Shown here: positions 37,241-47,979 of the stretch, piece after piece
Layout of the letters: each line of letters opens with the position of its first letter
Numbering within the stretch: the first letter of the stretch is position 1
Source of the DNA: Epiperipatus broadwayi
Lineage: Eukaryota > Onychophora > Udeonychophora > Euonychophora > Peripatidae
NCBI GenBank assembly: GCA_028023455.1
Contig: JAQFVV010006197.1
Coordinates: 19,775,254-19,839,253, forward strand
DNA length: 64,000 nt
Reading direction: 5' to 3'
Translations under genes and position numbers: made by a program
Notes under the pieces: generated by a model
Told to the model about the DNA's origin: nothing
Databases searched by the model: none
What the model saw: only the letters and a program-made list of their open reading frames with translations

Positions 37241-37620
37241 ACCTCAATGCCCTAAAATAGAGGTTAAAATAGGGGAAATGAAAACTCATGCACTACTCGA
37301 CTCAGGGAGTCAAGTATCAGTTTTGTCACAAGAAACATTTAGCAAACTTACCCAAGAAGAACCAAACCTCAAAACACTACCGCTAAGATAATGCGCATAA
37401 CCTTGGCAAATGGGAAAAGGGCCCAGGCGGAAGCAGTACAGGCATGGGTAGACATAAAAATAGCAGGAAACCAACATAACCAAATCATGCTGGTAATGCA
37501 GGGGTTAATACACGATGTTATATTAGGATCCGATTTTATGGGGAAATACAAATGTAGCATCGACTACGAAACAGAACAAGCCCGGATCTCAGGAAGGATG
37601 GTACCTTTTATAGAACAAAG
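37241..37620 (+). pseudogene. pro: Gypsy aspartic protease, split by a frameshift
   Basis: The retropepsin would cut the polyprotein. The active-site triad reads LLDSGSQVSVLS near 37285-37325. The strand and loop that close the fold read VILGSDFMGKYK near 37510-37550. Between them the frame changes: the first half ends at a TAA at 37389-37391, and the second half resumes at an ATG overlapping it by one base. Since the break falls inside the protease domain, I read it as a mutation and not a programmed shift. Confidence 0.85.
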
Positions 37621-39080
37621 TCAAACAAAAAACATGGAACAGGCCATACATAGTATGGAGTTAGAAAAGAAAATGGTAACGGGGGAGATCGGAACAAAGC
37701 AAGAGGAAGGAGAGATGGAATTGGGAAATGTCCTTGAGGAATACAAGGACGTATTCTCCGACATACCTGGAGTCATCAGTGGTTATGAACACAGGATAAA
37801 GCTCATTCAGGATCAACCGTATCAGTCTAGATCATACCCGATCCCCTTTCAATACCGGCCAGAGATAGGCAAACAGATAAATAACATGCTGGAATGGGGA
37901 GTAATCTCAAAATGCTCCTCACCATATAACAACCCAATCGTCGTAGCAAAGAAAAAGGATGGCTCGGTACGATTGTGTCTGGACGCGAGGCTCCTCAACA
38001 AAATCACAATCGCGGACACAAATGCTCCGCCCCCCATGAGCGAATTAATAAATCGGTTCAATGGGAAAGGTGTTTTTTCTACCTTAGATATGACCAGCAG
38101 CTACTGGCAGATCAGCCTACACCCAGATGACCGCCAGTACATGGCATTCCGATATAATGGCATCGCCTATCAGTTCAACCGGATACTCTTTTGATCTGAA
38201 AAATAGCGGAGCAGGCTTGATACAATGCCTTGATAGAGTGCTGTCAGAGGAGGTGAAGGGTTTCAGCACTATGTATGTTGATGACATCATCATCGCGTCT
38301 AGGGATAATAAAGAGCATATTAAATGCCTTCAAAAATTATTTCAAGAATGTCGAGAGAAAGGGATCAAAATAAACCTGGGAAAAAGCAGGCTCATGACAC
38401 CCGAAGTGAAGTTTTTAGGGCATATTATCAGTAAAGAGGGGGTATCACCTAATCCTGAAAAAATACAAGCCATACAAGAATTTCCAGAGCCCAAAAAGAA
38501 GCGTGACATCAAGGCTTTCCTCGGACTGTGTAACTTCTTTAAACAATACTATCCAAATTTTTCAGAAGGGATAGAACCACTACTCAGACTTCTGAGGAAA
38601 GAAACACCATGGGCATGGAAAAAGGAACAGGAGGCTAGCTTCCGCCGAATAAAAGAAGGGTTCTTAAAACACGTAGTGTTGGCACACCCAGACTTTGGAC
38701 GTACATTTTATGTACAAACGGACAGCAGTGGGATAGGAATGGGAGCAATGATGTTCCAAAAGGATAGCAAGGGACAGAGCAAGGCCATCGCCTTCATAAG
38801 TAGACTTTTTACGAAGGCCGAGCAGAACTACACGGTCACAGAAAGAGAGGCCTTGGCCATTGTATGGGCTTTCAAGAAACTGAGGCAATACCTGGTAGGA
38901 TCAAGAGTGGTGGTCGTGACCGACCACCGAAGCTTAGAGTTTCTGAACAAGAGTTTTCTGACAAACAGCCGCCTAATAAGGTGGAGCCTCACCCTTCAGG
39001 AATTTGATTATACGGTAGAATACTGTAAGGGGAGGGACAATATAATAGCAGATACCCTTAGCCGATATCCCATGGGATGA
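37621..39080 (+). pseudogene. pol: Gypsy reverse transcriptase and RNase H, one frameshift
   Basis: RT copies the RNA and RNase H removes it. Visible RT blocks in order are: YNNPIVVAKKKDGSVRLC; the catalytic FSTLDMTSSYWQI at about 38070-38110; the region of FGLKN, where the frame breaks at about 38180-38195; then MYVDDIIIAS with the two catalytic Asp near 38270-38300; and KVKFLGHIIS-like text. RNase H shows VQTDSSGIGMGAM near 38710, TERE near 38840 and TDHRSLEFL near 38920. The frame ends at a TGA at 39078-39080 followed by an open continuation into integrase, so this TGA is probably a C-to-T nonsense change. All catalytic residues are present. Confidence 0.95.
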
Positions 39081-40407
39081 GGCCTTGAAGAAAACGGGGA
39101 GTTATACATAGCGACGACACGAGCCCAAAGCAGGGAGCATTATAGCCTTCAGAAAATTAAAGAAGCACAACAGGAAGATAGAGAGTGTAGACAGGTCATG
39201 GATTTTGGCAGGCACCACGCGATACCAAATAGTCAAGGAAATACATTATGGGCCCATCGAAAGAAATGCGTTGTCAGAAACGGACTTCTTCAACGACAGA
39301 CAAGAAATGGGCAGAATTATCGGGTGATAGTACCGAGAGCAATACGCCAGAATATTATAACCCAGGCACATGATGAAAGAGGACATTTCGGGGGCAACAA
39401 GACCGCCGGATGGATTGAGCAATGGTTCTACTGGCCAAACCTCCACCGGGATGTAACCAAAGAAATAAAGAAATGTATAACATGCGCCAGAACAAAGCCA
39501 ATGAATCGATCAAATGAGGGAATATCAACACCCATCCTCGTCTATGAGCCAAATGACACAATAGCTATTGATTTCTACGGGCCACTACCGATGTCAAACG
39601 GGAGGAGGTACCTGCTGGTGGCATATGACTTGTACTCTAAATTGGTATCAGCTTTTCCGATCAGTCAAGCAAATGCAAAGCAGGCGATTCGAGTCTGGAA
39701 AATCGACAATTTAGGGAAGTGGGAAAACCAAAAAGAATTTTGTCAGATAATGGAACTCCATTCGTATCCAAAGAATGGGCACAGTGGACAAAAAAAATAA
39801 TATTAAGCATGCCCTCACGTCTATTCGAAATCCTCAAGCCAATCCATGCGAGCGAGTGATGCGGGAACTGGGACGACTTTTCAGAATATACGTGCATGGA
39901 AACCATAAGGCGTGGGTAAAGGAAACACCATGGGTTGTGAGCATGATAAACGAAACCCGGAATGAGTCAACTGGTTTCGAACCCGACCGCCTTCATTTTG
40001 GGAGAAGGAGGCCATATCCATATGCCCAAGAATCCTGGCCCCAAAAGGAGAAAATAAATCGGACAAGGGAGGCCCAAGAAGCTAAACGGCAACTGCAGAA
40101 AATGAGCCAAGTTCGGAAGAAAAGACAGGGAGTCGTGGTAGGAGTATTCAAGGAAGGAGACAGAGTCATGGTACGGACAAACCCGGTCAGTCGGCCAGAA
40201 CAGGCCATTTATAAAAAATTTCAACCCTTATATGAAGGACCTTATGTCATAGGATGCGCATACGGGAACAATGCCTTCATATTGTATGAAGGGACCCGAA
40301 GGATTGGGACATATAATGCCCGGGCCTTGAAATTAGTAAATGAAGTTCAAACCCCTCACCATACGGAGGAGGAGCGGGGTAAAGAAAAAAAGAAAGGGAG
40401 AAAATAA
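39081..40407 (+). pseudogene. int: Gypsy integrase, three frames
   Basis: Integrase joins the cDNA to the host DNA. The HHCC zinc domain shows HDERGH and CITCARTK at about 39370-39490. The first catalytic Asp is in IAIDFYGPLP near 39565. The second lies in LSDNGTPF near 39740 and the Glu in NPQANPCERVMREL near 39830-39860, completing DDE. The frame shifts near 39690 and again near 39790-39800, so the core is read in three frames. The C-terminal part (GDRVMVRTNPVS, then YEGPYVIG) is a GPY/F-like module. I see no chromodomain. The last frame ends at 40407. Confidence 0.93.
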
Positions 40408-40473
40408 AGGATTTTATTGTGAAAATTAAAATGCCAATCCTCGCATTTTAATTTTAGACGGATCGCGGGGATA
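40408..40473 (+). promoter_or_regulatory. 3' untranslated end with weak polypurine tract
   Basis: The stretch before the 3' LTR includes gatcgcggggata directly at the boundary. It is only partly purine, so the plus-strand primer assignment is tentative. Confidence 0.4.
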
Positions 40474-42719
40474 TGTACCGAGACAAAGTCAGTACATGTA
40501 TATACCCACACACACAAGCAGTGTAAATACTCTATATTTTATTTACTTTCAATTTATGATAAAAAATAAATGTAGTTTTCTTTCAATGCTTTATAAAATA
40601 CACTATAAAATAAATGTTAATATTTCTGATTAAATAGTTAATAAAATGTTAATAATTCTAATTAAATAATTTAAGGCTTTCATATAATCTATTATAATAA
40701 TATCCTCTAAAAAATAAAAATATTAAAATATTACTAATATGCCATTTAAATCTCAATAAGTAATTTCTACTTGTATATGCCGCGGGGGTAATTAAAAAGG
40801 GGTTTATTTTAATTATAACTATAGCGAAAGTTAAAAGCTTATAGAGGTGATTTTGAGATTAAATGCTCGACTTTTAAACTAATGTAAGATTATATTGTTC
40901 TCTTAAAACACACACGCACGTATGCATCAAAGGTGTGAATAAGTATAAATTTTTTAACTGAGATTGCAATATGAGATTGCCTAAACCTAAGATTGCCTCA
41001 AGCATATGGATTGAACGAACACTACGTAGGACACGGACCCCAACGACAACTCAGAGAATATTGAACTCTGGGTGGAGATTGGATCCTCAGATAATAGCCA
41101 ACCCATATAAATATGAGTCTTAGTCTTTGTCTACACCTTGGTTACAGTTTTTCACATTCTTTGTTTTTGTTTTGCTTATGCTTATAGTTCTTTTTTAAAT
41201 TCTTCCAGAAGCTACAACCAGAACTTTCTTTTTTTTGCTACCCGGTCTACCCAATATGACCACTGTGAAATTAACCTTTAGAGCGTCGATCGTCATGATG
41301 GGCTAAGAAACCCCTCAGTGATTGATCGACGCTCCGCCGCCAGAACATCTCCACCGCTACGAGTGATCAACAACAGTGTCATCCAAACATCGTACTCCAA
41401 TCAGTCCAATGACGTTGTCCCGTCTAACTTACAAGAATCGTCCAAACATACTATGATGAACTTATATAAAATAAATAATCACTTATTATGGAAACAGTAT
41501 CCAACCGGTTCGAACCCTCATCAAATTAGAAGCAGCAGAAGACTACGCAAAATCCTAGGTAAACATTTTATTTCTTTTATGCTCCCAGTCATTCTTTAAT
41601 TATACTTTAAAAGGCAATCTCATAACTAATTAAATTCACATTTCGTAAAATCAAAATATAAAATGATCCATAATCCCTCATATTTGAATTAATATTTTAA
41701 CCTCAACTTTCGTAGAATAAAATGTCAGAAGTTATATAATTCCTCATATTTAAATCTTAGGACTTTTCCTGTTATGAACTTTGATCAGAATTATTGTTTT
41801 CTTTTCGCAACAAAATTATAACACACACCTAACTTCAAAATGTAAAAGAAGGAAATATACTATATCATCCATGTTTATTATGCATAATATGTTCTTTTCT
41901 GTGCGAATGCAAGAATGCGTGTATGTGTGTGCAAATAAATCTATTAACTAATGTTTTCATTTTTTTTATATTCAATAAATTCCATTTTTATTTAAACAAG
42001 TCGAGCATTCCTCAAATCATTCTCTATAATTAAAAAATATATTTAAGTATTATAAATATAAAAATTATTCACGCAATTAATTATGTTTACTTTTAAATTT
42101 GTCTTTCTTATCTTTGTTTTGTTTATTTCTTTAAACTTCATCGTGCCGTAAGTCACGATGTTTATTCACTATATAGTTAAGATAAGTTTAAGAGTTGGGA
42201 GGGCCTATTAATAATTTGTGTAAGTAAATGTCAATAAAGATAATATGAATAATTCTATTGGACTGTATGATACTGGGGGGATGATATTACAAGCTTCTAA
42301 TTTTTTTATATAAGGACGCATAAATCAAACATTCGTACTAGTTGCAAAATAGCCAATATCTCGGCCCCATATTTGGATTGATCTGTAAATCAACCAAGCT
42401 TCTTCTCTATTGGTTATTATTGTGTCTTTTACCAAAATGATATTCTTGAAACAATTTCATCGCGACCCTGAGTGACCCTTATTGGTCCATGCTGGGAGTT
42501 TGAGCTTATGGGCGGGGATAAGACTTCGAAATCGTTTTTGATATGACGTAAGGTGATGCGAGAAATTAAATTGTAAATTAAATCATCGTATCTGGCGCCC
42601 CCTTGTGTTGATGATGAACAACTATCGATATAGGAAATTAAATAAAGCTTTACGCTATATCATGTTTATTTCGGAGCTCTCAATCCCTATACGATCGGAT
42701 GAGTAAGGGTCCGGTTACA
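40474..42719 (+). repeat. 3' LTR
   Basis: About 2246 bp, TGTACCGAG to GGTTACA. It is longer than the 5' copy by a tandem duplication of about 30 bp near 40635-40665 and by short indels. The non-ATG frame at 41318-41599 mirrors that of the 5' LTR but is cut short by a one-base indel in a T run. Confidence 0.95.
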
Positions 42720-42723
42720 AATT

Positions 42724-43749
42724 ATAAAATTGTCATGATGATAATAAATTCAGTAATACAGCATTAAAAATTAGATGCATAACAATTAATAATATGACAG
42801 CTTTGTGGTGCATTCATGAATCTTCAATTATTTGGCTCCGATTACATCAACACTTATAATAAATAAAAATGTGAAAGAAATATTCAGGGCCAAAAAAAAA
42901 TCATGTGGTTATCAATTAAAGCAACATAGAGTCTTGCTATATGAGAAAACTCAAATAAGTTTTGTGCACCCTAAATTATATATGAAATATATTAAATCTA
43001 AAGCTTTCTTCTTTGTAAGACCATAAAAAAAATTTAAGTTGTAGTTATTCTTTCTCAAATTCTTATTTAAAAACATATTTTACAGCTACTCAATTATTCT
43101 AATTTGCAGGTTAAAATAAATCTAAAAACAGTGACATAATTTAAATATAAAAACTTATTCATCTTGAATTCTAGATCATCATTTCCTGGATTAGTTTGGA
43201 AGCTTAAAAAATTGATTATTTCTCCAATAAGTTATCTACTAGTCCAGTATTATAACTTCTTGATGACCAACTAAGACCTGTCTAAATCAGTTTTAAAATA
43301 AAACTTCTATCAGTTTGTATCTTCTCTCAAAAACATATAAGCTGATAGGACATGTTATTTGTGGAATGCATAATTTATAAAATATTATGGGAGTCATCAG
43401 TTTGATCTCTAGTTTATTTTGATAATCAATTAAAACAGAGAAATGCTATACGACTTATCCTAAAAAAAAGGTGAGATTTTATAATGACTGATAATCAAAG
43501 ATAAAAAAAAAAGACAATTTTTGATGGAACATTTTTCTAAATAATTTAAGACATCTTTTAAAAAAATGAATATCTATGGACAAACTGAGTTTATCATGAT
43601 AATACTTTTGATGATGAAGTACACTTAGATGGACGTAAGAAGTTAAAATGATGAAACTTGTTCTCTTATCACTTTTAAAATTAAAAGTTGCATAGTAAAT
43701 GTAAAAGTTTATTTATTCATTGCACTAATCTAAATGAATCTTGAATGAC
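42724..43749. other. AT-rich sequence after the LTR element
   Basis: One short plus frame at 42832-43026 has no domain. Nothing else recognised. Confidence 0.55.
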
Positions 43750-44799
43750 TTTTCCTCTTTTTTGTATAGAATTTTATAGGCTGTAAATTTTTGCTTTATG
43801 ATACTTAATTGCTTTAAACATTTGGACAATTTGCAATATAAAAATACATCTAAAATCCAATGACATCAGATATAATAAAAAAAAGAGCAGCACTGATTAA
43901 AAAATTAAAAATCTGTGAAGCTTTTTGTTTAGAATTTCATTTTAAATTAAATTTAAAAAAGCAAGTAAATGAAATTTAATTAAAAGAATTAAAATTAAAG
44001 CTTTTTTTTAAAAAAATTATATTATTCAATAGAATATACAAAAATAATATTTTAAAACTATCTTGCTTTCAAATTGTCATTTACAATAAGTTATAAAATG
44101 ACTTTGAATTTTTATTCACACTCCACTTAATTACACAATTTTCTTTCTTTTTTTTTTTGCTTTAGAAGTTTGAAGCTGTTTTTTTTTTTAAAAAAAAGAA
44201 TTTAATCAGTTTAATACATTGAAAAAAATAAGTAAATTTCATTAAAAAATGTTAAAGTTTACACTATTCAAATAATTATTGTCTTTAAATTTTTATTCAT
44301 GCTCCACTTTTTTTTTTTTGGTGAAAAATTTTATAGGCTAGAAAATTTTGCTTTAAAAGCTTGAAGCTTTTTTTAAAAAAAAGATTTCATCAGTTTAATA
44401 CATTTTAAAAAGTGAATAAAATTTAACTGTGGATTTTACAATTTCCCTTTAAATATATTCACATGTAATTAAGAAAGTTTTATATTGGCTTGGAATTTTT
44501 GTTCATGTTAAAGTTAAAAATGAAAAATTAAATACATGGTACATTTTGTAAAGAATGCTAAAATTTAAACTATTCAAATAATTATTGCCTTTTAAAATGA
44601 AAAATTAAACTATTTTAGTTTTTAAAATGGTATAGTTCAAATGTCAAATTAAATATATGGGACAATTAAAAACAATTTATATTTACTGTCTTTAAAAAAA
44701 AATTAAAAAGGATTTATTTTTAAAAAAGCACATTGTTCAATAGAATGTATAAAAATAATATTTAAAAAAAATCATGCCTTCAAATTGTCATTTACAATA

Positions 44800-44944
44800 T
44801 GTTCTAAATTATAAATTTATTAAACGCACATTGATTCACATTGATTACGTAAGTAATATTTACTGAGGCTATAACCTCGAGAATATGCGTGTAAAATGCG
44901 ATAGTAGGGACCTCTACAGGTGTTTAACCACAAGCTTACTAAAG
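44800..44944. mobile_element. CpG-containing insertion in the repeat array
   Basis: Other array copies read catttacaataagttataaaatg without interruption. Here about 145 bp intervene, containing acgtaagtaatatttac, ataacctcgag and tagggacctctacagg. The mixed-base, CpG-bearing composition differs from the array. It looks like a short insertion, although terminal repeats are not clear. Confidence 0.55.
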
Positions 44945-45289
44945 TAAGTTATAAAATGGCTTTAAATGTTTATTCTAGGCTAGGAACTTTTGTTTTACAA
45001 ATTTGAAGCTTTTTTTTTTAAAAAAAATTTCATCAGTTTAATACATTTTAAGATGCAAGTGAATGAAATTTAACTAATTTACAGGTTTTAGAAAGAATGT
45101 TAAAATTTAAACTGCTCAAATAACTATTGTACAAAACATTTAGCAATATTTTAAAACAATCTTGCCTTCAAATTATCATTTAAAGATCAGGTTCAAAGTA
45201 AGATTGTCTAAAAAAATTAAAACCATTTTATTTTTATAAATGATATTGTTCAAATGATTAATTAAAAAAGTGGTTTTACATTTTCCATT

Positions 45290-45375
45290 TAATGTATATG
45301 GGATTCGAACTCAGACTTTCACACGACCCTCAACTCTCCATGCCATCTCATACTGCTGACACATCTGATCATACA
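45290..45375 (-). mobile_element. tRNA-derived SINE fragment
   Basis: On minus, a box-A-like tggcatggagag (complement of about 45333-45344) precedes a near-perfect box B gagttcgaatccc (complement of 45300-45312). The spacing fits a tRNA-related head. The part at 45400-45450 (tcatgctaaagcagcaatcatcag) recurs near 11630 and may be the body of the same family. Confidence 0.6.
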
Positions 45376-46009
45376 CATGTTGAAAAGATAAATAATCACC
45401 ATTATATGTATTTCATGCTAAAGCAGCAATCATCAGTTGGTCCAGATTACTATCTCCACACATATATATAATCAGTACTCAGCTTTATATTAAGGTAACC
45501 AATCTTCATACTTTAATGGACAGGCTTCAAACTACTCCAACTCACAAATCTCCAGCCTTCCATTTTATTGAAAATCTGATGATGGAATATTCAAAGCCCA
45601 CTTTTCCATTTAAGTATATTCTTATGTGATTATGAAAGTTTTATACTGGCTTGGAATTTTTGTTTATGATAAATTTAAAAGTGGGAAATTAAATACATGG
45701 CACATTTCATAAAGAATGTTAAAATTTAAATTATTCTAAGTAATTAGTGCCTTTAAAAAAATTAAAATCATTTTATTTTTTAAAATGTCATAATTCAAGT
45801 GACACATTAAATATGTAGAACATTTCTGAAAAATTGTTAACCTTACCTTCAAATATTATTTTTAGAATTTCAGTGTAAGTATATCTCTCATGTGATAAAT
45901 GAAATTTTATTTAAAAATAATTTGTTCAATAAATATTTAAGTAATATTTTATAACACTTTAATTAAACACTATATAATTATATAATCTATTATTTTACTT
46001 GTATAATAT

Positions 46010-46800
46010 TAAAAATGGCATAAACACGGAAGATCAATTTTCCAGAGCATGAGCAATACAAACAGCAAAAGCTCACGAAACTGCAGCTGATATGGAATAG
46101 TGGTGGCATAAGCATTCCAGCAACAAGCAGCATTCAGAATCTGAGACAGCTGAACATCCTGTTGATCATTTCTGTAAGCAGGCTTAATGTCTAAAAGCAT
46201 TAAGAGCTTCAGAGACTAAACATCAAACTGCTGAGCACTGAAGAACTCAAAGTCAACATCAGGTAACTACGAGAAATACAGAATCTATCCTCAATATGAA
46301 ACATAATTAAGACAGACACAATGTCAAACAACATCAAGAGCTGCTAAAAAAGCATCATATACTAATATGTGCTTCCAACAACAGGCTCAACCACAAGTGA
46401 CTACAAGGAAAAACATTTTAAAATTACATGGGGCAATTTGTATGGTGCTGTTTTAAACTAAAATCCATTAATTCAATGTGCTAATTCATCATTATTGTCA
46501 ATTGGCATAAAGAATCATGAATGTCAATATTGTGGTGGTATGAAAGAGAAAAATGAAATTCCAGGCCCTTGCTGCTTGTCAGGTAAGGTTTCTGTTCTTT
46601 ATTTACAAGAGCCAATTCCACTTCTAAAAAAATATTTTTTTGAATCAGTCTGATAATTCAAAATATTCGTTTGCTCAAATCCACAAATATAATTTAAGTT
46701 CTCAAATGACAGCTTCCAGAGCTGATCAAACAATCACACAATCTGGATATTCACCAACTTTCTTAATTCAAAAGTCAAATATACCATAAAACAGCAATTC
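46010..46800 (+). pseudogene. Helitron Rep/helicase N-terminal fragment
   Basis: Helitrons are rolling-circle transposons. On plus, 46513-46635 reads NHECQYCGGMKEKNEIPGPC, then CLSGKVSVLYLQEPIPLLKK. This matches the conserved Helitron N-terminal block (Cys-x-x-Cys, then CC-x-x-GKV and a Pro-rich PL stretch). A decayed piece downstream (FAQIHKYNLSSQMTASRA, about 46673-46728) fits the next conserved block. Upstream, 46040-46270 carries Gln/His/Glu-rich text of the kind found in the repetitive N-termini of these proteins. Stops and frameshifts are frequent. The Rep nuclease and helicase motifs are absent, so this is only the leading part. Confidence 0.75.
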
Positions 46801-46899
46801 TATCAATGTACAACAATGAGCATTAATTTTTTACAAATTTATTTTATGAAAAACTAGCTATATTTGTGGTTTTTTTCATATTAGTAGAATAAAAGAATA

Positions 46900-47102
46900 T
46901 AATGTAGTGGATAACTAAAATATATTTAAATAATATTTATATGATATAATAATACATGAATTATCAACAGGAGGTAAAAATTACTATTGTAATGCATTTT
47001 TATAAATAATGTTGCAAGTCATTTCTATCCACTTTTGATAAATCATATATTATTATGTCATGTAAATATTACTTAAATATATTTTAATTATCAATTACAT
47101 TA
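46900..47102. mobile_element. Palindromic MITE, ~70-bp arms
   Basis: Arms 46900-46973 and 47030-47102 are inverted copies (taatgta then tgataa, then ttaaaatatatttaa), with scattered mismatches. No coding capacity. Confidence 0.82.
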
Positions 47103-47119
47103 TCAATAAATTAGGGTTT

Positions 47120-47182
47120 TTACATATAATTCTGTAACTAGAAGCTTGCCGGGTTTTTTTTTTAATTATCACTTTTCAGGGG
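47120..47182. repeat. Inverted repeat pair, left member (partner 49534-49599)
   Basis: The text ends attatcacttttcaggggc, and its inverse lies at 49534-49553. Identity continues for about 60 bp outward. The pair encloses a palindrome and TA element copy 2. Confidence 0.8.
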
Positions 47183-47355
47183 CATCAAAGTATGTTTGTT
47201 TTTTTCTAAAAATTATTTTATTGAACAGGTGTTACTTGTTAAGTTTAAATATTAAGAAATTCATTATAAATTCTATTCACAAGATTTAATTAATTATTAT
47301 TATTGTTCATGTAATTCAATTGATACTAATTTTCTTCTTTTCTAAGTTAACATAA

Positions 47356-47619
47356 TACTTGGTTGTCAATAAACATATTCACAGAAAAGCTATTTTTTTA
47401 ATATTCAGTTTTATTATTGCCTAGCATGTTTTCAATATATTTACTTTATCATATTCATGGCATATAGTGGTCTGATTAACACTGATATAAACAATCATTT
47501 AATCACACCACTATACACCATGAATATGATATAATAAATATATTGAAAGCATGCTAGGCAGTAATAAAACTGAATATTAAAAAAAATAGCTTTTCTGTAT
47601 GTTCATTGACAACCAAATA
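47356..47619. mobile_element. Palindromic MITE, ~120-bp arms
   Basis: Arms 47356-47478 and 47501-47619 are inverted copies at high identity (for example gcctagcatg against catgctaggc, and cagttttatta against its inverse), around a loop of about 20 bp. As RNA it would form a very long hairpin. Confidence 0.92.
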
Positions 47620-47979
47620 CTATTTTTTTTTTTTATAGATTACAACATAGAAATGTTAACACATTGTGAACATTGTTATGATTTTTTTTACATTTAGCCT
47701 GAGATTGGTGATGAGCATGTTTTTTTTTTTTGTAATCTTCTGCTAAAATGATTAAAAATTGGAATCTTCCATTGATAAAAGAATATGTACTAGGGAACTG
47801 TGTGCCAACACATGGATTCCTGTTTAGCAGAATTTATGTGTCAGCAACTGCATGAACAAGAAGACGAATTTGTTGCAATTTTGCAGACTATTAGAGATTT
47901 CCATCCACTAACATGAATAATCTACATTTGTTACTTTGTTTCTCCATGTTTTTTATTTTGTTTACTGCACTTTTAATTA

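Larger units (their letters stand above)
34131..42719 (+). mobile_element. Full-length Ty3/Gypsy LTR retrotransposon with 2.2-kb LTRs
   Basis: The element has two long direct repeats, a primer-binding-site candidate, gag-pol in the order protease-RT-RNaseH-integrase (Ty3/Gypsy order), and a 4-bp flanking duplication aatt (34127-34130 and 42720-42723). Total length is about 8.59 kb, of which only about 4.1 kb is internal. The LTRs are nearly identical by eye apart from one duplication of about 30 bp and small indels, so the insertion is recent, yet the coding region carries several frame breaks. The element is the main CpG-retaining block of the window. Confidence 0.96.
43750..45900. repeat. 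Degenerate repeat array
   Basis: Several motifs recur in the same order: gaagcttttttttaaaaa followed by tttcatcagtttaatacat (about 44165, 44350, 45010); gttaaaatttaaactattcaaataa (about 44255, 44560, 45090, 45715); and cttcaaattgtcatttacaa (about 44065, 44780, 45165). The repeat units are hundreds of bases long, with variable order and spacing. It is interrupted by a CpG-containing insert and by a SINE fragment. No coding frame. Confidence 0.75.

Noticed and set aside
37389-37393. TAATG overlap in the protease as programmed termination-reinitiation
   Set aside because: The break falls inside the protease domain, so a programmed event there would not yield an intact enzyme. Mutation or a read error is simpler.
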